From PNNG01 sp046291695 (GTDB lineage: Bacteria; Bacteroidota; Bacteroidia; UBA7662): a stretch of 64,000 nucleotides of DNA. The notes beneath the pieces are model-generated. The model worked only from the letters and a program-made list of their open reading frames with translations. It had not been told where the DNA came from and made no database searches. The translations under genes and the position numbers were made by a program. The DNA is taken from the NCBI GenBank assembly GCA_046291695.1, contig JBKBSO010000003.1:62001-126000 (forward strand), read 5' to 3'. Positions 1-8,548 of the stretch are shown piece by piece; positions within the stretch are counted from its first letter, which is position 1, and the number at the start of each line of letters is the position of its first letter.

Positions 1-2354
1 ATCACGATGGCATCTTCAAAGTTGTAACCCTGCCATGGCATAAACGCCACTTTCAAGTTCCTTCCAAGTGCCAATTCACCTTTTTGAGTAGCGTAACCCT
101 CTACCAAAATATCACCCTTTTTCACCTGCTGGCCTTTCACCACCATCGGCTTGTGGTTGATACATGTATACTGGTTCGTTTTTCTGAACTTGGTGAGATT
201 ATACGTCTTGGTGTCGCCCTCGAAGCTAATCAAACGATCATCTTCATTACGGTTGTAACGAACAGTAATCTGACGAGCATCAACAAACTCAACCACACCA
301 TCTCCTTCGGCAGTAAGTAAAGCACGCGAATCGCGGGCAATACGTCCTTCCAAACCTGTACCTACAATCGGCGCCTGTGGGCGCAACAGTGGCACAGCCT
401 GACGTTGCATGTTCGAACCCATCAAGGCACGGTTAGCATCGTCGTGCTCCAAAAACGGAATTAATGATGCCGCAATACCTACAATCTGGTTCGGCGCAAC
501 GTCCATGAACTGAACCTGTTCAGGAGCTACAATTGGGAAATCACCCTGCAAACGACACTTAACCAAGTCGCGCACAAAATTACCCTGCTTGTCGAGCGGT
601 GCATTCGCCTGGGCAATCACACGCTCATCCTCATCTTCGGCACTTAGGAATATGACGTTCTTTTCAACTTCAACACGACCAGCATCTACGGTACGATATG
701 GGGTTTCGATGAAACCCATACTGTTGATTTTGGCGTGTACGCAAAGTGATGAAATCAAACCAATATTCGGACCTTCCGGCGTTTCGATAGTACACAACCG
801 ACCATAGTGGGTGTAGTGAACGTCACGAACCTCAAAGCCGGCACGCTCACGCGAAAGACCTCCGGGTCCGAGTGCCGACAAGCGACGCTTGTGCGTAATC
901 TCAGCCAACGGATTGGTTTGGTCCATAAACTGACTCAACTGATTGGTTCCGAAGAAACTATTTATAACCGAACTCAGGGTACGGGCATTAATCAAATCAG
1001 TTGGCGTAAATACTTCATTGTCGCGAATGTTCATCCGTTCACGAATGGTACGCGCCATACGGGCTAAACCTACACCAAATTGGGCATACAACTGCTCACC
1101 AACGGTACGTACACGACGGTTAGAGAGGTGGTCGATATCGTCCACATCCGCTTTCGAATTCGACAACTGGATGAGGTACTTAACAATGGCAATGATGTCT
1201 TCTTTAGTCAAAACGCGTACATCAGAGCTGGTGGTCATGCCCAGCTTACGATTAATACGGTAACGACCTACTTCGCCCAAATCGTAACGCTTATCCGAGA
1301 AGAACAGCTTTTCGATGATCTGACGTGCCGACTCTTCGTCTGGTGGTTCTGCATTACGCAGTTGGCGATAGATATGCTCCAGGGCTTCCTTTTCTGAGTT
1401 GGAAGTGTCTTTCTGAAGCGTATTGTAAATGATTGAGTAATCGCCATGGAGGTTTTCATCCTTGTGCAGGATAATAGACTTCACACCGGCATCCACAATC
1501 ATATCGATCATTTCATCTTCGAGAATGACATCGCGTTCCACGATTATTTCGTTACGGTTGATGGAAACCACCTCTCCCGTATCTTCATCCACGAAGTCTT
1601 CCACCCAAGTCTTTAAGATTCGGGCGGCTAAACGACGGCCAACAACTTTTTTCAAACCGGTTTTGCTTACCTTGATTTCATCTGCCAGGTCAAATATGTT
1701 CAGAATGTCCTTATCTGAATCAAATCCGATGGCGCGAAGCAGGGTGGTAACCGGAAATTTCTTTTTGCGGTCGATATACGCATACATCACGTTATTCACG
1801 TCTGTTGCAAATTCGATCCATGATCCTTTGAATGGAATGATTCGGGCCGAATATAACTTTGAGCCATTGCTGTGCACAGTTTGTCCAAAGAACACGCCCG
1901 GTGAACGGTGGAGCTGTGATACAATCACACGCTCAGCGCCGTTAATTACGAAGGTGCCTTTAGGCGTCATGTAAGGAATAGTACCGAGGTACACATCCTG
2001 CACGATGGTTTCAAAATCTTCGTGTTCCTCATCGTTACACGAAAGGCGCAACTTGGCCTTTAGGGGTACCGAATAAGTTAAACCACGCTCAATACACTCT
2101 TCAATGGTGTAACGAGGCGGGTCCACGAAATAATCGAGGAACTCCAATACAAAGTTATTGCGGGCATCGGTAATGGGGAAGTTTTCCGCAAATACCTTAT
2201 ACAAGCCCTCATTGGTGCGGTTTTCCGCAAGTGTTTCCAACTGGAAAAAATCCTGGAAAGATTTGATTTGCACCTCCAGGAAATCGGGGTAATCTATGGT
2301 CGATGTAATCGACGCAAAGGTTATTCTACCCTCAGGTGTGATGTTGGCTGCCAA
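1..2354 (-). CDS. rpoB: RNA polymerase beta subunit, 5' part (3' end beyond window)
   Basis: Beta subunit of DNA-dependent RNA polymerase, forming part of the catalytic core with RpoC. About 784 N-terminal codons are present; the rest runs off the left edge (the family is near 1270 residues in Bacteroidota). The N-terminal region with DYPDFLEVQ, KSFQDFFQLE, YTIEECIERGLTYSVPLKA and RSPGVFFGQ is typical of Bacteroidota RpoB. The start is most likely the TTG at 2354: an in-frame TAA lies two codons upstream, no ATG occurs until about codon 129, and the resulting N-terminus (L/M-AANITPEGRI) has the expected length. It follows rplL after a 107-bp gap holding a strong hairpin and is probably the last visible gene of the nusG-rplKAJL-rpoB operon. 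Confidence 0.97.
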   Translation of the reverse strand, partial: MAANITPEGRITFASITSTIDYPDFLEVQIKSFQDFFQLETLAENRTNEGLYKVFAENFPITDARNNFVLEFLDYFVDPPRYTIEECIERGLTYSVPLKAKLRLSCNDEEHEDFETIVQDVYLGTIPYMTPKGTFVINGAERVIVSQLHRSPGVFFGQTVHSNGSKLYSARIIPFKGSWIEFATDVNNVMYAYIDRKKKFPVTTLLRAIGFDSDKDILNIFDLADEIKVSKTGLKKVVGRRLAARILKTWVEDFVDEDTGEVVSINRNEIIVERDVILEDEMIDMIVDAGVKSIILHKDENLHGDYSIIYNTLQKDTSNSEKEALEHIYRQLRNAEPPDEESARQIIEKLFFSDKRYDLGEVGRYRINRKLGMTTSSDVRVLTKEDIIAIVKYLIQLSNSKADVDDIDHLSNRRVRTVGEQLYAQFGVGLARMARTIRERMNIRDNEVFTPTDLINARTLSSVINSFFGTNQLSQFMDQTNPLAEITHKRRLSALGPGGLSRERAGFEVRDVHYTHYGRLCTIETPEGPNIGLISSLCVHAKINSMGFIETPYRTVDAGRVEVEKNVIFLSAEDEDERVIAQANAPLDKQGNFVRDLVKCRLQGDFPIVAPEQVQFMDVAPNQIVGIAASLIPFLEHDDANRALMGSNMQRQAVPLLRPQAPIVGTGLEGRIARDSRALLTAEGDGVVEFVDARQITVRYNRNEDDRLISFEGDTKTYNLTKFRKTNQYTCINHKPMVVKGQQVKKGDILVEGYATQKGELALGRNLKVAFMPWQGYNFEDAIV

Positions 2355-2401
2355 AGATTAGTTATTTAGATTAAACACCGTGATCACAAATACAAATAGC
2401 C

Positions 2402-2435
2402 GTAGGCCTGACACTCCTCAGGAGTGCAGGCCTAC
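2402..2435 (-). promoter_or_regulatory. rplL-rpoB intergenic hairpin (attenuator or RNA processing site)
   Basis: A near-perfect inverted repeat lies between rplL and rpoB: GTAGGCCTG (2402-2410) pairs with CAGGCCTAC (2427-2435), and CACTCCT (2412-2418) with AGGAGTG (2420-2426), separated by a single bulged base, so about 16 bp can pair. In the minus-strand transcript no U-run follows, so it is not an ordinary intrinsic terminator. In E. coli the same interval carries a partial terminator and an RNase III site that set the rplL:rpoB ratio; a similar role here is inference from position and shape. Confidence 0.6.
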
Positions 2436-2461
2436 AGCAAGTTTTGCTGGATTTCAAGTTA

Positions 2462-2842
2462 TTACTTGATCTCAACCTCAGCACCAGCTTCTTCAAGCTT
2501 GGCTTTGAGTGCCTCTGCTTCGTCTTTCGGGCACTTCTCTTTGAGGGTCTTAGGAGCTGCGTCAACAAGTTCCTTAGCTTCTTTCAGACCGAGACCAGTA
2601 AGGTCCTTCACCAATTTCACGATGTTCAGTTTTTGAGCACCAGCGCTCTTCAGAACTACGTCGAACTCAGTTTGAGCAGCTTCTACAGGGGCATCGCCAC
2701 CTGCAGCAGGACCAGCGGCAACAGCTACTGCAGCAGCAGCAGGCTCAATGCCGTACTCATCCTTCAAAATTTGAGCTAACTCGTTTACTTCTTTCACTGT
2801 CAGGTTTACTAACTGCTCAGCGAATGCTTTCAAATCTGCCAT
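2462..2842 (-). CDS. rplL: 50S ribosomal protein bL12 (L7/L12)
   Basis: Ribosomal stalk protein that binds uL10 as dimers and recruits translational GTPases. The 126-residue length fits the family. The N-terminal dimerisation helix (ADLKAFAEQLVNLTVKEVNE), the Ala/Gly-rich hinge around residues 35-52 and the C-terminal GTPase-contact domain with LTGLGLKEAKELVD are all visible. It sits 34 bp downstream of rplJ, the usual L10-L12 order, and is followed by a hairpin before rpoB. Confidence 0.98.
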   Translation of the reverse strand: MADLKAFAEQLVNLTVKEVNELAQILKDEYGIEPAAAAVAVAAGPAAGGDAPVEAAQTEFDVVLKSAGAQKLNIVKLVKDLTGLGLKEAKELVDAAPKTLKEKCPKDEAEALKAKLEEAGAEVEIK

Positions 2843-2876
2843 TGTTTGTGATTTAAAATTGTTTTTCTCTTTTGAA

Positions 2877-3401
2877 TTAATTGTTTCTTTCCTGGAGGGT
2901 TTTTACTAAACCTGCCAAAGTGCCGCCCCCAGACTGCAATGCAGACACGACATTCTTCGCAGGAGATTGCAGCAAGGCGATAACGTCGCCAATGAGTTCG
3001 AATTTCGACTTCACGGCCACCAATGCGTCAATCTGATCGTCGCCGGTATAAATAGCTGAATCAATGAATGCAGCTTTTAATACAGGCTTATCAAAGCTTT
3101 TACGGAACTCCTTCAGCAACTTCGCAGGTACATTGCCCTGTTCAGCAAACATGATGGAGGTCGAACCTTTCAACGAGCCATACAAACCTTCGTAAACAGT
3201 GGCGTCTACGCGCTCCATGGCTTTCTGAAGCAATGTGTTTTTAACCACACGGAACTCAACTCCCTTCTGGAAGCAAAGACGACGGAACTTATTAATGTTC
3301 TCAACCGTCAGATTGGAGCTGTCAGTAAGGTAAAAATAAGGACTCTGAGAGAGCTTCTCAGCGAGATCCTCAATGATCTGTGCTTTTTCTTCTCTTGTCA
3401 T
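2877..3401 (-). CDS. rplJ: 50S ribosomal protein uL10
   Basis: Stalk base protein that anchors bL12 dimers to 23S rRNA. At 174 residues it has the normal size; MTREEKAQIIEDLAEKL at the N-terminus and FRVVKNTLLQKAME in the RNA-binding domain are characteristic. The start lies 3 bp after the rplA stop, so there is no room for a separate L10 autoregulatory leader between rplA and rplJ; any feedback site would have to lie inside rplA or use another mechanism. Confidence 0.97.
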   Translation of the reverse strand: MTREEKAQIIEDLAEKLSQSPYFYLTDSSNLTVENINKFRRLCFQKGVEFRVVKNTLLQKAMERVDATVYEGLYGSLKGSTSIMFAEQGNVPAKLLKEFRKSFDKPVLKAAFIDSAIYTGDDQIDALVAVKSKFELIGDVIALLQSPAKNVVSALQSGGGTLAGLVKTLQERNN

Positions 3402-3404
3402 CGC

Positions 3405-4103
3405 TTATATCCCCGCAATTGATTTAGGTTCAACATGAATACCAGGGCTCATCGTACTCGACATGTAAATGCTCTTAATGTACGTACCCTTTGCAGCAGA
3501 AGGCTTTAGCTTCACAATTGTCTGAATCAGCTCTAAAGCATTTTCTTCTAATTGCTTGGGCGCAAATGAAGCCTTCCCAATAGCAGCGTGAACAATACCG
3601 AACTTGTCTACTTTGAAGTCGATCTTGCCACCCTTTACGTCGGTAACCGCCTGTCCCACGTTATCGGTTACGGTGCCCGTCTTGGGATTAGGCATCAAGC
3701 CACGGGGGCCTAATACTCGTCCCAAACGACCTACCTTGGCCATAACGCTTGGTTGGGTAATGATTACATCAACGTCTGTCCATCCACCCTCAATTTTCTG
3801 GATGAACTCGTCTAATCCTACAAAGTCAGCGCCGGCCGCTTTGGCCTCCGCTTCTTTGTCTGGGGTGCAGAGCACGAGTACACGTGCCACTTTACCGGTG
3901 CCATGAGGAAGGGTCACCGTACCCCGAACCATCTGGTTAGCTTTACGCGGATCTACGCCCAAACGTACGTTCAAGTCAACCGAAGCATCAAACTTAGTAA
4001 AGGTAATTTCCTTCACCAGCTCGGTTGCCTCTGTCAGCTTGTACGCCCTCGTCCGATCGAGTTTCGCGCTTACTAACTTTTGATTTTTGGTTAATTTAGC
4101 CAC
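3405..4103 (-). CDS. rplA: 50S ribosomal protein uL1
   Basis: Primary 23S rRNA-binding protein of the L1 stalk, involved in E-site tRNA release. It is 232 residues long. The family signature GRLGRVLGPRGLMPNPKTGT is complete, as is the C-terminal KGTYIKSIYMSSTMSPGI. It is preceded by rplK with a 14-bp gap and followed almost directly by rplJ, so it is co-transcribed. In other bacteria uL1 represses its own operon through a site near the rplK start; that was not tested here. Confidence 0.98.
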   Translation of the reverse strand: MAKLTKNQKLVSAKLDRTRAYKLTEATELVKEITFTKFDASVDLNVRLGVDPRKANQMVRGTVTLPHGTGKVARVLVLCTPDKEAEAKAAGADFVGLDEFIQKIEGGWTDVDVIITQPSVMAKVGRLGRVLGPRGLMPNPKTGTVTDNVGQAVTDVKGGKIDFKVDKFGIVHAAIGKASFAPKQLEENALELIQTIVKLKPSAAKGTYIKSIYMSSTMSPGIHVEPKSIAGI

Positions 4104-4117
4104 TTTAACTATTTAAA

Positions 4118-4561
4118 TTAGTTATCCCAGGGGGCTGTCCCTGTGATGTTTATACCAAGACTACGCGCAGTACCAGCAACCATTTTCATGGCCGACTCTA
4201 CCTTAAACGCATTCATGTCTTGCATTTTGTCTTCTGCAATTGCCTGAACCTGCTCCCAGCTCACATTTCCAGCCTTCACCCGGTTAGGCTGAGCCGAACC
4301 TTTCTGAATTTTGGCTGCTTCAATAAGCTGAACTGCTACCGGTGGGGTTTTCACGACAAAGTCGAACGACTTATCGCTGTAAACCGTAATCACTACGGGT
4401 AACACTTTGCCTGCTTTCTCCTGGGTTCTCGCGTTAAACTGCTTACAGAACTCCATGATGTTCACACCCTTCGAACCAAGGGCCGGACCTACGGGCGGTG
4501 CCGGGTTGGCAGCTCCACCTTTAATCTGGAGCTTAATAAAACCGCTGATTTCCTTTGCCAT
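4118..4561 (-). CDS. rplK: 50S ribosomal protein uL11
   Basis: Ribosomal protein of the GTPase-associated centre; it binds the same 23S rRNA region as thiostrepton. The 147 residues include the Pro-rich N-terminal domain motif PAPPVGPALGSKGVNIMEFC and the C-terminal rRNA-binding domain ending RSLGINITGTAPWDN. It lies between nusG and rplA with short gaps (13 and 14 bp), the standard order. Confidence 0.98.
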   Translation of the reverse strand: MAKEISGFIKLQIKGGAANPAPPVGPALGSKGVNIMEFCKQFNARTQEKAGKVLPVVITVYSDKSFDFVVKTPPVAVQLIEAAKIQKGSAQPNRVKAGNVSWEQVQAIAEDKMQDMNAFKVESAMKMVAGTARSLGINITGTAPWDN

Positions 4562-4574
4562 TTTAATCTATGTA

Positions 4575-5108
4575 TTAGGATAATTTTTCTACTTGCATGT
4601 AATTGAGCTCGATAGGCGTACGGCGTCCAAAAATTTTCACCATCACCTTCAGCTTCTTCTTTTCTTCGTTAATCTCTTCAATCACTCCGGTGAAATCGTT
4701 AAAAGGACCATCCATTACTTTCACCGATTCGCCGATGGTAAATGGATTCGACAGGATTTCACCCTGTTCTGTCATCTCATCGACCTTGCCGAGGATTTTA
4801 TTCACCTCCGATTCACGCAGAGGTGTAGGGTTATCGCCACCCAAGAACCCAATTACATTGGGCACCTGTGTGATGGCCGTGATCAAATCGCCATTCAGCG
4901 CTGCTTCAATGAGAATATAGCCAGGAAAGAAATTCCGCTCCTTCACCACTTTTTTGCCATTGCGCAACTGAAGTACCTTTTCCATCGGAATCAAAATCTG
5001 TGGAATCAATTCCTTAATCCCCAGATGCGCAATTTCCGACTCCAGATACTCCTTCGCCTTACGCTCTTTACCACTGATGGCACGTACTACATACCACTTC
5101 AATTCCAT
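4575..5108 (-). CDS. nusG: Transcription termination/antitermination factor NusG
   Basis: NusG binds RNA polymerase and links it to Rho or to the ribosome. The 177 residues show the N-terminal NGN domain (KWYVVRAISGKERKAKEYLE, then NFFPGYILIEA) and the C-terminal KOW domain (VKVMDGPFNDFTGVIEEIN). Bacteroidota also use NusG paralogues for capsule loci, but the location between secE and rplK marks this as the housekeeping copy. Confidence 0.97.
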   Translation of the reverse strand: MELKWYVVRAISGKERKAKEYLESEIAHLGIKELIPQILIPMEKVLQLRNGKKVVKERNFFPGYILIEAALNGDLITAITQVPNVIGFLGGDNPTPLRESEVNKILGKVDEMTEQGEILSNPFTIGESVKVMDGPFNDFTGVIEEINEEKKKLKVMVKIFGRRTPIELNYMQVEKLS

Positions 5109-5123
5109 AAGCTTGCCCGTCTT

Positions 5124-5318
5124 TTATTTAAAGAGGTGATAAAAAGCACTCAAAATGTTCGAGAACGCCAAATCCATGGCGTAAATCACCAGCGAAAAAA
5201 TGAGCGAGGCTACCAATACCACCACCAGGCTGCTCTGAAGCTCTTCCCACGTAGGCCAGCTTACCTTATGCAAAAGTTCGTTGCTCGACTCTTTGATGTA
5301 TAACTTTATCTTATTCAT
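5124..5318 (-). CDS. secE: Preprotein translocase subunit SecE
   Basis: Small subunit of the SecYEG channel in the inner membrane. The 64 residues have the short single-span form: a basic/amphipathic N-terminal part with ELLHKVSWPTWEELQSS, where the KVSWPT motif is diagnostic, followed by one transmembrane helix (about residues 31-55). It lies 15 bp upstream of nusG and downstream of tRNA-Trp, so it is probably transcribed from the tRNA/tuf promoter. Confidence 0.97.
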   Translation of the reverse strand: MNKIKLYIKESSNELLHKVSWPTWEELQSSLVVVLVASLIFSLVIYAMDLAFSNILSAFYHLFK

Positions 5319-5386
5319 GAGCTCATTATTGTTTGGCTAAATGACCAATACCGGCTTCGCCATTTAAACCGCTTCCTTATGCTACG

Positions 5387-5459
5387 CACGGGTGGAGAGA
5401 CTCGAACTCCCAGCCTATGGTTTTGGAGACCATCGCTCTGCCAATTGAGCTACACCCGT
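5387..5459 (-). tRNA. tRNA-Trp (anticodon CCA)
   Basis: A complete cloverleaf can be drawn: 7-bp acceptor stem ACGGGTG/CACCCGT, D-arm TAGCTCAATTGGCAGAGC, anticodon loop centred on CCA, T-loop TTCGAGT and discriminator G. CCA is not encoded. It sits between tuf and secE, as is common in Bacteroidota. Confidence 0.97.
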
Positions 5460-5524
5460 ATATAGACACTGAAATCTCTCTGGTTAATCCAGAGAGACTT
5501 CAGGTCGATACTTAACAGCCTTTA

Positions 5525-6712
5525 TTAAGCGATGATGTCAGTTACCTGACCCGCACCTACGGTACGGCCACCTTCACGAATCGCGAAACGGAGACCTTTT
5601 TCCATCGCGATCGGAGAGATCAACTTAACAGTGATAGAGATATTATCACCAGGCATTACCATTTCTACACCGTCTGGAAGAACAATCTCTCCAGTTACGT
5701 CTGTTGTACGGAAGTAGAACTGTGGACGATATTTGTTAAAGAATGGTGTATGACGACCACCTTCTTCTTTCGACAATACGTAAACCTCAGCCTTAAACTC
5801 ATGGTGAGGAGTTACCGATCCTGGCTTACAAATTACCATACCACGACGGATATCAGTCTTTTCAATACCACGGAGCAACAAACCTGTGTTGTCACCAGCT
5901 TCACCACGGTCGAGAATCTTACGGAACATCTCAACACCAGTTACGGTTGACTTGAGGTTCTCGGCACCCATACCAATGATATCAACAGGATCACCTGAGT
6001 TGATTACACCACGCTCAATACGACCTGTAGCAACTGTACCACGACCAGTGATTGAGAACACGTCTTCTACCGGCATCAGGAACGGAAGATCAACCTGACG
6101 TGGAGGAAGTGGAATGTAGCTATCAACGCTTGCCATCAATTCAACAACCGTGTCAACCCACTGTGCTTCGCCATTCAATGCACCAAGTGCTGAACCACGG
6201 ATTACAGGGATATCGTCGCCAGGGAATTCATAGAAAGAAAGGAGCTCACGAATTTCCATTTCAACGAGGTCGAGCAACTCGGCATCGTCAACCATGTCAA
6301 CTTTGTTCATGAATACTACCAACGCAGGTACACCTACCTGGCGAGCGAGCAGAATGTGCTCTCGCGTTTGTGGCATTGGTCCGTCAGTTGAGGCAACTAC
6401 AAGGATGGCACCGTCCATCTGAGCCGCACCCGTTACCATGTTCTTTACATAGTCGGCGTGACCAGGACAGTCAACGTGTGCATAGTGACGGTTCTCAGTT
6501 TGATATTCAACGTGAGCCGTGTTGATAGTGATACCACGCTCTTTTTCTTCAGGAGCTGAGTCGATTGAATCGAATGAACGGGCTTCTGACCAACCCTTTT
6601 CAGCCAACACCTTCGTGATTGCTGCTGTGAGGGTAGTTTTACCGTGGTCAACGTGACCGATTGTACCGATGTTTACGTGCGGTTTGGAGCGGTCGAATTT
6701 TTCCTTTGCCAT
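5525..6712 (-). CDS. tuf: Elongation factor Tu
   Basis: GTPase that delivers aminoacyl-tRNA to the ribosome. The 395 residues contain the G1 loop GHVDHGKTT, the RGITI effector region, DCPGHADYV (G3) and NKVDMVDD (G4), then beta-barrel domains 2 and 3 with GRGTVATGRIERG. No second tuf copy lies in the window. It sits between tRNA-Thr(GGT) and tRNA-Trp and is probably expressed from the promoter upstream of the tRNA cluster. Confidence 0.99.
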   Translation of the reverse strand: MAKEKFDRSKPHVNIGTIGHVDHGKTTLTAAITKVLAEKGWSEARSFDSIDSAPEEKERGITINTAHVEYQTENRHYAHVDCPGHADYVKNMVTGAAQMDGAILVVASTDGPMPQTREHILLARQVGVPALVVFMNKVDMVDDAELLDLVEMEIRELLSFYEFPGDDIPVIRGSALGALNGEAQWVDTVVELMASVDSYIPLPPRQVDLPFLMPVEDVFSITGRGTVATGRIERGVINSGDPVDIIGMGAENLKSTVTGVEMFRKILDRGEAGDNTGLLLRGIEKTDIRRGMVICKPGSVTPHHEFKAEVYVLSKEEGGRHTPFFNKYRPQFYFRTTDVTGEIVLPDGVEMVMPGDNISITVKLISPIAMEKGLRFAIREGGRTVGAGQVTDIIA

Positions 6713-6821
6713 TGTTTGTTTTATTTAATTTATCCTGTTTGGTTCTGTACAACATCTGCTTCGACTTTGGCGAGCTGAAACAGACATACCAATCCATATA
6801 TTCTATATGCATTGGTTTTTG

Positions 6822-6893
<72 letters not shown>

Positions 6894-6934
6894 CTGATTT
6901 GTCAAACGAACGTCTTTCGTTTGTATATGTTCTG

Positions 6935-7007
6935 AGCGGGAGACGAGGCTCGAACCCGCGACCTACAGCTTGGAAGGCTGTCGCTCTACCAACTGAGCTA
7001 CTCCCGC
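6935..7007 (-). tRNA. tRNA-Gly (anticodon TCC)
   Basis: Cloverleaf with acceptor GCGGGAG/CTCCCGC, D-arm TAGCTCAGTTGGTAGAGC, anticodon stem ACAGC/GCTGT with loop CTTCCAA, and T-loop TTCGAGC. It is the third gene of the tRNA cluster. Confidence 0.97.
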
Positions 7008-7030
7008 TTATTGCCCTTTCGGGTCAATCA

Positions 7031-7114
7031 TGGTGGGGAGAGGAGGATTCGAACCTCCGAAGCTTTCGCAACCGAGTTACAGTCGGTCCCATTTGGCCAC
7101 TCTGGTATCTCCCC
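7031..7114 (-). tRNA. tRNA-Tyr (anticodon GTA)
   Basis: Class II tRNA with a long variable arm (TGCGAAAGCTTC region). Acceptor GGGGAGA/TCTCCCC, anticodon loop CTGTAAC with anticodon GTA, T-arm GGAGG TTCGAAT CCTCC. Here the 3' CCA is encoded in the DNA (7031-7033), unlike most neighbouring tRNAs. Confidence 0.97.
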
Positions 7115-7124
7115 ATGAATGATG

Positions 7125-7197
7125 AGCCTCCTGCCGGAATCGAACCAGCGACCTACTGATTACAAATCAGTTGCTCTACCAGCTGAGCTAAGGAGGC
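7125..7197 (-). tRNA. tRNA-Thr (anticodon TGT)
   Basis: Cloverleaf with acceptor GCCTCCT/AGGAGGC, anticodon stem ACTGA/TCAGT closing the loop TTTGTAA (anticodon TGT), and T-loop TTCGATT. It is the first gene of the Thr-Tyr-Gly-Thr-tuf transcription unit and the second Thr isoacceptor in it. Confidence 0.97.
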
Positions 7198-7212
7198 TTG
7201 TATGTAAAAGAA

Positions 7213-7259
7213 CATTCCTTTTTAACTACCGACCCAAGGGGTGGTGCTAAAAAGGAATG
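7213..7259 (-). promoter_or_regulatory. 5'-leader hairpin of the tRNA-tuf operon
   Basis: CATTCCTTTTTA at one end and TAAAAAGGAATG at the other are perfect complements, and the inner segment (ACTACCGACCC against GGGGTGGTGCT) pairs partly with G-U pairs. The element lies directly below the -7 box of the tRNA cluster promoter, so the transcript would begin inside or at its first arm. It could be a leader structure or a terminator for the upstream xerC-hpf genes; no U-run follows it. Confidence 0.5.
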
Positions 7260-7289
7260 CAAATGTACTAATAAATTGGATTAAGCAAA
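7260..7289 (-). promoter_or_regulatory. Promoter of the tRNA-tuf-secE-nusG-rpl operon
   Basis: On the minus strand TTTG (7286-7289) is followed by an 18-bp spacer and TACATTTG (7260-7267), an exact match to the Bacteroidota housekeeping promoter (TTTG, then TAnnTTTG). It lies about 60 bp upstream of tRNA-Thr(TGT), and no equally good promoter was noticed between here and rpoB. Confidence 0.75.
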
Positions 7290-7318
7290 AGCTGTTCTCA
7301 ATTTTTGCTCGAAATATT

Positions 7319-7603
7319 TTAATTCTTCAGTTTGCGTAATTGACGGCGGAGTGACTCAACCGACAAATCAGTGGCTTCTTCGAAGGTTTTGCATTGCTCT
7401 TTGGCAAAAAGCACATGCCCGGGCAGGTGCATTTTTATTTCAGCTATTTTATTGGCGCTGTCAGCAGCATTCTCGAGCTTCAGAAATACATCGGTGTTGA
7501 TCACCTTATTATTAAAGGTTTCGAGTTTGCCTAATTTCTTCTTGATGAAATCAATGAGTTTGATGTCGGCATCAAAGTGAATTGATTGAATGTTGATGTC
7601 CAT
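7319..7603 (-). CDS. hpf: Ribosome hibernation promoting factor (short HPF/RaiA type)
   Basis: Small protein that binds the 30S decoding site in stationary phase and favours inactive ribosomes. The 94 residues match the short form (single S30AE domain): N-terminal MDINIQSIHFDADIKLIDFI, the KLGKLETF segment and IKMHLPGHVLFAKEQCKTFEEA, ending in a basic tail. It lies 17 bp downstream of the xerC-like gene and is probably co-transcribed with it. Confidence 0.93.
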   Translation of the reverse strand: MDINIQSIHFDADIKLIDFIKKKLGKLETFNNKVINTDVFLKLENAADSANKIAEIKMHLPGHVLFAKEQCKTFEEATDLSVESLRRQLRKLKN

Positions 7604-7620
7604 GGGTTCCTCCTTTTTGT

Positions 7621-8511
7621 TTAAGCTTTTGGATGTGTTTTACGATAAACTTCTTTTAACTTTTCAATTGAGTTGTGGGTATACACCTGGGTTGCGGCCA
7701 GGCTGCTATGTCCCAAGAGCTCTTTGACAGCATTGAGATCTGCTCCATTGTCGAGCAGGTGCGTTGCGAATGTATGCCTGAGTATATGCGGGCTCTTCTG
7801 CGCTATGGTGGTTACTGCCGACAACTGCGATTTTACGATATCATATACAAGTCGTGGATACATGGGCTTACCTTTTGCAGTGAGGAAAAATGCAGTTTCG
7901 GATACATTTTTGAAGAGCTCCCTGCGCTGAGATAAATATACGTCGATTTGGCGGCAAAGCAATGGACTCATGGGTATAATTCTCTCTTTATTCCGCTTAC
8001 CCAAAACACGAATAGTCGACTGCCTAAGGTCAACATCATTGATTTTTAAGCCAATAAGCTCTGCACGACGGATGCCACAACCGTACAATAATTCGATGAT
8101 GGTTTTGTCGCGTAGCCCTTCAAAGGAATCTTCAAACAAATCTCCTTCAAGGAGATTCGTCATTTGATCCTGCCCAACCACCATGGGCAAGCGTTTGGGT
8201 AATTTCGGACGCACCAAACGCTGGGAAGGATCTTGGCTGATTTTGCCAGTTCGACGTAAGAATTTAAAATAAGCCTTAACGGTTGAAATTTTCCTGTTAA
8301 TGCTTTTTGGCGACAATCCTCCTTGTAATAAAAAAACCATCCACGACCGCAGTTCTTGGTGTCCTGCTTCATGGATGGCTTTTATGTCGTAAGTGCTAGC
8401 TAAGTATAGCCCTAATTGGCTCAGGTCGTTGCCATAAGCTGCAAGGGTGTGTACCGACGCACGTTTTTCGTACCTGAGATAATTAATATATGCTTCGTAT
8501 ACTTCTGCCAC
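7621..8511 (-). CDS. xerC: Tyrosine recombinase XerC-like
   Basis: Site-specific recombinase resolving chromosome dimers at dif with a XerD partner. The 296 residues comprise an N-terminal SAM-like core-binding domain (about 1-85) and a catalytic domain with R148 in GCGIRRAEL, K172 in LGKRNKERII, H242 and R245 in HILRHTFATH, H268 in LGHSS and the nucleophile Y277 in QVYTH. The start is a GTG at 8511 preceded by AGGAG. A TAnnTTTA box (8531-8538) lies upstream. Its neighbours rpsU and hpf are housekeeping genes, so it is unlikely to be a mobile-element integrase. Confidence 0.92.
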   Translation of the reverse strand: MAEVYEAYINYLRYEKRASVHTLAAYGNDLSQLGLYLASTYDIKAIHEAGHQELRSWMVFLLQGGLSPKSINRKISTVKAYFKFLRRTGKISQDPSQRLVRPKLPKRLPMVVGQDQMTNLLEGDLFEDSFEGLRDKTIIELLYGCGIRRAELIGLKINDVDLRQSTIRVLGKRNKERIIPMSPLLCRQIDVYLSQRRELFKNVSETAFFLTAKGKPMYPRLVYDIVKSQLSAVTTIAQKSPHILRHTFATHLLDNGADLNAVKELLGHSSLAATQVYTHNSIEKLKEVYRKTHPKA

Positions 8512-8548
8512 ACCAACTCCTATTGCTGGTGCTAAAGTTACGAAACGA

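Noticed and set aside
4593..5303. 236-codon frame opposite nusG and secE
   Set aside because: Both minus-strand genes are well supported; the opposite frame is a shadow of them.
7621..8511. XerC-like gene as integrase of a mobile element at the tRNA cluster
   Set aside because: It sits between rpsU and hpf, typical housekeeping neighbours, and no direct repeats or cargo genes flank the tRNAs.
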